A program made the translations under genes and the position numbers. Shown here one piece after another: positions 59,554-64,000 of a stretch of 64,000 nucleotides of DNA. The notes under the pieces are model-generated. The model ran no database searches, was not told the origin of the DNA, and saw only the letters and a program-made list of their open reading frames with translations. Origin of the DNA: Zygaena filipendulae (Eukaryota; Arthropoda; Insecta; Lepidoptera; Zygaenidae). The stretch spans positions 7,137,501 through 7,201,500 of the forward strand of contig OU015662.1 in assembly GCA_907165275.2 (NCBI GenBank). Direction: 5' to 3'. Position 1 is the first letter of the stretch. Every line of letters begins with the position of its first letter.

Positions 59554-59880
59554 ATTAGGGATGCTGACGATTTTTGGAAATCAAAATTCTAATAAGTCTG
59601 TCAGTCAGAAAATAAAAAATAAGGGACACATGTTTTTTGCTTTTTCAAATTAATGGAAATATACATAGATATAGCACATTAAAGTTTAGGGTCCACTCGT
59701 GACGTCATAAACCGCTATAAGCCCCTATACAAACTGCACCGAATAGCGACGTCACGCGAAATTTTAAATCAATGTCTCGCCTTTATTTTTTGATTTCGTA
59801 AAAAAAGAAAAAATACGTGTCCAATATTTTTTATTAATGTACAAACCGGACTACAAGAAAATTTTGTCAACTAGCCCATT
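59554..59880 (-). mobile_element. MITE family B, copy 5
   Basis: Reverse orientation with ends ATTAGGGATGCTGAC and GTCAACTAGCCCATT. Contains GTGACGTCATAA and GCGACGTCACGCG. Confidence 0.8.
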
Positions 59881-60201
59881 CCGTTTCTTAGTTTTCTACT
59901 TGACTGAGGTGGCTATTATACTTACCTACTTAAGTACTTAGTTGCACTATAACCGTATCTGTTAACTGTCAAGCGATTCCGGCTGGTAGGTTGGAAATTG
60001 CTAATGATTGTTTCAAGTGGGTTATTATGTATATTATTTCCAAGCAAAAACAAATCAAATTAATCTGTACTACCAGTGTCGTAGAAACTAATTAGGTTCT
60101 CTACAGACAAAGAAGCTAAAAATATCATCGGGCCGGGTCCCGATTTTGTAACTTATACCCACGCAAAGGAAGTCTACTCATCCTCAACCATAGATACATA
60201 T

Positions 60202-60400
60202 CTACCTAATATGTAAATGCGAAAGTGAGTTTATTTGTTTGTTACGCGCTTTCATTACTTAACGGCTCAACCGATCATCATGAAATTTTGCATACGCGTC
60301 GCCAAGAGTATGTATAGAAAAAGACATAAGGTACTTTTTATCCCGGAATTCCCGCGGAGACTCCAAAATTATAGCGGGTGAAACCGCGGGGAACAGCTAG
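60202..60400 (+). mobile_element. Helitron-like (Lep1-type) element, near full length
   Basis: CTACCTAATATGTAAATGCG, CAACCGATCATCATGAAATT, AATTCCCGCGGAGACTCC; hairpin GCGGGTGAAACCGCGGGG and end AACAGCTAG|T. One of the best preserved 3' ends here. Confidence 0.78.
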
Positions 60401-60409
60401 TATATTGCA

Positions 60410-60570
60410 TTAGCTGTTCCCCGCGGTTTCAGCGGCGTTAAGTATCCTATGTCCTTCTCTGTATCTCAATGTGTATGAAAAATTTAATGACAATCGGTTG
60501 AGCCGTTAAGGCGTAAAAGCGTAACAAACAAACAAATAAACTAACAAACTCACGTTCGCATTTTATGAAT
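60410..60570 (-). mobile_element. Helitron-like (Lep1-type) element, inverted partner
   Basis: TTAGCTGTTCCCCGCGGTTT, CTATGTCCTTCTCTGTATCT, GACAATCGGTTGAGCCGTTA. Its hairpin end faces that of 60202-60400 across about 10 nt. Confidence 0.72.
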
Positions 60571-61044
60571 TTTCTGTTTGAAGGTTCTTTTTGCCAAGCT
60601 TGTATTGACAAACAACATTAATAATAGATATATATACCTTATGGTATTAACCTTTAATACTATGTCCATCGCATAGATTAGTTTAACGTTTTCCTTTCCT
60701 AGCACTGTCTCTAAGAAACGGTGGCGTTTTGGTGGAAATTATTATAATAATATATATTAATTTTGATATTTTACGTAAGCAACAGAGAAATAAAATAACA
60801 GATGTGAAATCTATGAGACAACTAAACAATATGGAATCGGAACTGAGTCTCGCTGCTTCTAGGAGGATTATCTTCTAGTAATTTTTTGTTTACCCGATAT
60901 TCTTAACTTCCTTAAGTTTCTGATCGGTATGGTATCATGAAAAAGGATTGATTATGCCATTAATAGAACAGCAGAACCTGTTATTAACTTCTCACTAACC
61001 ATATAAGCACTTAATGTCTGAAATAAAGATTTTATTATTATATA

Positions 61045-61253
61045 TTACTATCTGTGCCCCGCGGTTTCACCCGCGATAATGTTGGAGTTCCCGCGGGAAT
61101 TCCGGGATAAAAAGTACCCGATGTTCTTTTCTGTAAGTACTCCTGACAACGTGCATGCCAGATTTCATCCAAATCCGTTCAGCCGTTTTTGCGTGATTGA
61201 GTAACAAACATTCAAACATCCACACTTTCACATTTATAATATCAGTAGGATTA
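61045..61253 (-). mobile_element. Helitron-like (Lep1-type) element
   Basis: TACTATCTGTGCCCCGCGGT, TTCCCGCGGGAATTCCGGGA, GACAACGTGCATGCCAGATT; 5' end ATTTATAATATCAGTAGGA (the TCCTACT... motif). Confidence 0.72.
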
Positions 61254-62577
61254 ACACGTAAACGTGTCTGTGCCGGAAACACCGTTGTTTATAAGTATCT
61301 ACCCTTACTGAGTACCGTAGTGGTGGCTACTGTGGCCGTGTGAACCTACTTGCAACTTTGCTTCTACTCTTCCAAAGCCTCTTCTACACAGATCTTCTGA
61401 TCTTAAACCTATCTGATCTTACCAAGCTTACTCTTATGACAAAAATATTACCCACGAGGCGTTCTCGAGTAGTGTACCACCAGCTTTATTAATCATTAGA
61501 TATCCATGGGTGCTAAATTATCAAAATATAATTCTTTAAAGCAATACGAAGTTCCTTTTAAACATTAGAGAGATATCCATGTGTGCTCGTTTGAAATGAA
61601 CTCTTTAAAGTAATATCAAGTTGCTTATAGAAATTACCTACAGTAGCTTTTGTATCGCTCATGCCATGTCGGTTTTTACGAAGCATCGATCCCGAATGTC
61701 ATTTGTTTACTCGACAGAGGCTCAATATTGAATTTTATTCCAATTCTTTCCGACATGATATCATCCTCACGGGGATCTAGAGTAGGCTCAGTTAACATAG
61801 TCCAGAGATTATTCAAGATCCCTACAGAATAAGCCTTAGATGTCTCAGTTTACTTAGGACATATCATTTCTATTTTATTACTATCTATTCGTCTTCGTCT
61901 ACTAATTTATCAGTTTTATTTTCCCTTTAACTAAAAACACTATTAGGCTATTAGGTATACGAACTTGGTCAGAGGTCAAGCTTCATTCAATTTTATTATC
62001 TTTATGGAATATTAATAATAGAACATTTAAGAAGAATATTACTGTTTACTTTAAATGTTATGAATGTATTATAAAAAATAAAAGTATATACCTACATCAT
62101 ATAACCACCTTGTTGGCACTGGGTAGCGCTAAGTGATAATAATGACCAAGCAACAATATTAATTATTCAAAAAACAAAATATCTAATTTGCAAATCAATT
62201 CATAGCACATTAGTTTAACTTCATCATTTCTTACTTTAGAAGCAAAAATGAGGTAAACCTACCAAGCCTTCACTCACACAATTTCCTGAGAGATCAAAAA
62301 AATTGAGGAATGATATTGAAGTCTTGTTTAGTAATTCTTCTGTACAGAGGTGAAAAAAATGTGGAGTCATTATGATTGAAGTTAAAAATTATATTAATGT
62401 AAGCGGGCATCAATGACATGTAATTGCTGTGGTATAAAAGATTATGCTTTCTAATTAGAGAGAACAATGCGTTGATTAAAATGACGAATTAACTTTATTA
62501 GAGGGCTTACCTAATCGTGAATGAGAAAAAAAGGTTTAAAACAGTAAGTAATAATAATGATTTGTTGCCAACGAAAC
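61254..62577. other. Intergenic between the two takeout-like genes
   Basis: About 1.3 kb of AT-rich DNA, downstream of takeout-like gene 2. No exon of a third family member seen. Confidence 0.5.
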
Positions 62578-62583
62578 TTTAAT
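62578..62583 (-). promoter_or_regulatory. Possible poly(A) signal of takeout-like gene 2
   Basis: ATTAAA 80 nt downstream of the TAA; the common variant signal. I saw no AATAAA nearer. Confidence 0.3.
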
Positions 62584-62663
62584 TTAATAACAAAAGATGT
62601 CAATTTATGTACAAAATACCCATATGGTAATTAGCTATACATTAACGTATGTATAATTAAACC

Positions 62664-62812
62664 TTACACAGTTGTTTCTTCTAATGGTTGCGACTGTAAA
62701 TAAATTTTGATGGCTTCAAATATTTTGTGGACTGGCTTTTGCAACATAGGTCCTCCAAATTCTTGCGATAAAGCTGGCCAATTCTCGTTCATGAATGTCA
62801 GCATCGCTGTAC
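62664..62812 (-). CDS. Takeout-like gene 2, last exon (gene continues beyond the window)
   Basis: Acceptor TATTTCAG, phase 1 entry as in exon 5 of takeout-like gene 1. Encodes TAMLTFMNENWPALSQEFGG, then PMLQKPVHKIFEAIKIYLQS, ending ...LEETTV and TAA at 62666-62664. The alignment with the neighbour (LTFLNENWKEISSEFG against LTFMNENWPALSQEFG) shows a tandem paralogue of the takeout/JHBP superfamily, same strand. No earlier exon is visible between 62812 and 64000; that stretch would be its last intron and holds a SINE and a Helitron-like element. Confidence 0.9.
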
Positions 62813-62924
62813 CTGAAATACGTTGTTAATATCACTTACAGAACCCTTTTTCACTTGAAATATGAATAGATTATTTGGACTAATGTTTTTGACAATATTG
62901 TAAATATGTATGTATAATAAATTA

Positions 62925-63189
62925 TAATAATAATATAATAATCCACTTCACAACACACAGATCTACTTGATCCCACACTAAGCTATAAGCTTGTGTCGTG
63001 GAAACCAACCAAACGTGGTATATACTACACATACTATTACATATATATTATACTATATATATATATACACACCCAGACTGGAAAATGGAACCCTGTGTTC
63101 ATCACACAAAGTCCACCCCCACCGGGAATCGAACCCGGAACCTCTTGATTAGCGGGCAGGCATGGTGACCATTGCGCCAATCGGGTCGT
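62925..63189 (-). mobile_element. SINE with tRNA-like head, copy 4
   Basis: Full-length with both pol III boxes and an (ATT/TTA)n tail, inserted in the last intron of takeout-like gene 2. Very close to copy 1, so probably young. Confidence 0.88.
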
Positions 63190-63269
63190 CAATTAAAAAA
63201 AAATGCGCAAGTATCGTAGAACACTCGGTTGGAAATTTGGAATGAACTTCTTTTCGTAGCATATTATTG

Positions 63270-63510
63270 ACTAGCTGTCCCGCGCGGATTCACCCGCCAT
63301 AATTCCAAAGTTCCCGCGGAATTGTTCCTTACAAACTTTGCAACCCCTTTTCATCCCCTTAGGTATTGAATTTTCAAAAATCCTATCTTATCGAATGCTT
63401 ACGTCATACAAAGAACGCAACCTCCAAGTTTCAGGTCTCTACGATCAGCGGTTTAGGCTGTGCGTTGATCTATCAGTCATTCAGGACAAAGCATTTTATA
63501 TGTATAGATT
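63270..63510 (-). mobile_element. Helitron-like element, subfamily of 34470-34708
   Basis: GACTAGCTGTCCCGCGCGGA, CTCCAAGTTTCAGGTCTCTA, GTTTAGGCTGTGCGTTGATC, GTCATTCAGGACAAAGC. In the last intron of takeout-like gene 2. Confidence 0.72.
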
Positions 63511-64000
63511 AAAATATGCAACAGAGCAAATTAGTATAACGACTGAGAGCAATTAAATGAAATTTTTGATGTATTTGAACCAATAACAAGAGTTTATTTT
63601 TATGGTAGATAATTATAACTGACTGCCACTGAGTTCAGCCAGTGCGAACCAAGAAGCAACCAATAGCCACTAACTAATTACTAAAAATAATAATACTTCC
63701 AAAAACCATTAACCAATAGGCGCGATGATGCCGTGATGGAAATCTTAGTAAATTTTTTTTCGCTAACCCCGCTAACCAGAATTTTTTTTCCATGTTTGAA
63801 TGAAAGCCATTACCATTACCAGCCATGAGGTAGTTTATGGGAAGGAATATTAGCATCATTATAAGTATTTTAAATTAAAGCCATTGATGTAATATGAGCA
63901 CCTATATTAACTTAATCATAAAAAATTTCACGTGACCAAATTTAATAGAAAAAAACTAAAAAAAACTAAGCAATCAAAATATTGTATCGATATAATTATG

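Noticed and set aside
1..64000. CRISPR array, rRNA, or intact viral or bacterial gene cluster
   Set aside because: No regularly spaced short direct repeats, no rRNA-like conserved text, no run of compact intronless genes anywhere in the window.

Overview
The window is AT-rich nuclear DNA of an insect, almost certainly a moth or butterfly. Supporting signs are short U2-type introns, two tandem takeout/JHBP-family genes, and repeats typical of Lepidoptera: many copies of a small element ending in a GC-rich hairpin plus CTAG (Helitron/Lep1-like), a SINE with a tRNA-like head, LINE 3' tails, several MITE families and dispersed TAGGTAGGTA/TACCTACCTA strings. No bacterial-type genes, rRNA, CRISPR array or intact autonomous transposon was seen.

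Layout. 1-7.5 kb: intergenic, repeat-bearing. 7.55-13.34 kb (minus): an eight-exon class A G-protein-coupled receptor, reconstructed exon by exon with consistent GT-AG junctions and phases; 499 residues to the first stop. Its reading frame continues past that UGA for 142 codons, past a second UGA for 24 more, to a UAA followed 18 nt later by AATAAA. 13.7-53 kb: about 39 kb with no gene I can support, filled with MITEs, Helitron-like fragments, SINEs, LINE tails and two GC-rich islands (49.6-50.2 and 51.8-52.2 kb) that look like decayed mobile-element coding DNA. 53.16-58.31 kb (minus): a complete five-exon takeout-like gene encoding a 240-residue secreted protein with a TATA box and poly(A) signal. 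62.66-62.81 kb (minus): the last exon of a second takeout-like gene whose other exons lie beyond the window.

The takeout genes are a same-strand tandem pair of secreted carriers for small hydrophobic ligands. The receptor is unrelated to them and about 40 kb away. Mobile elements link the regions: one MITE family sits about 0.4 kb upstream of the receptor start codon and again inside takeout intron 2. Two MITE families carry perfect TGACGTCA (CRE-type) octamers.

The most interesting signal is the receptor tail: two in-frame UGA codons inside a long, otherwise open, protein-like frame, which suggests stop-codon readthrough.
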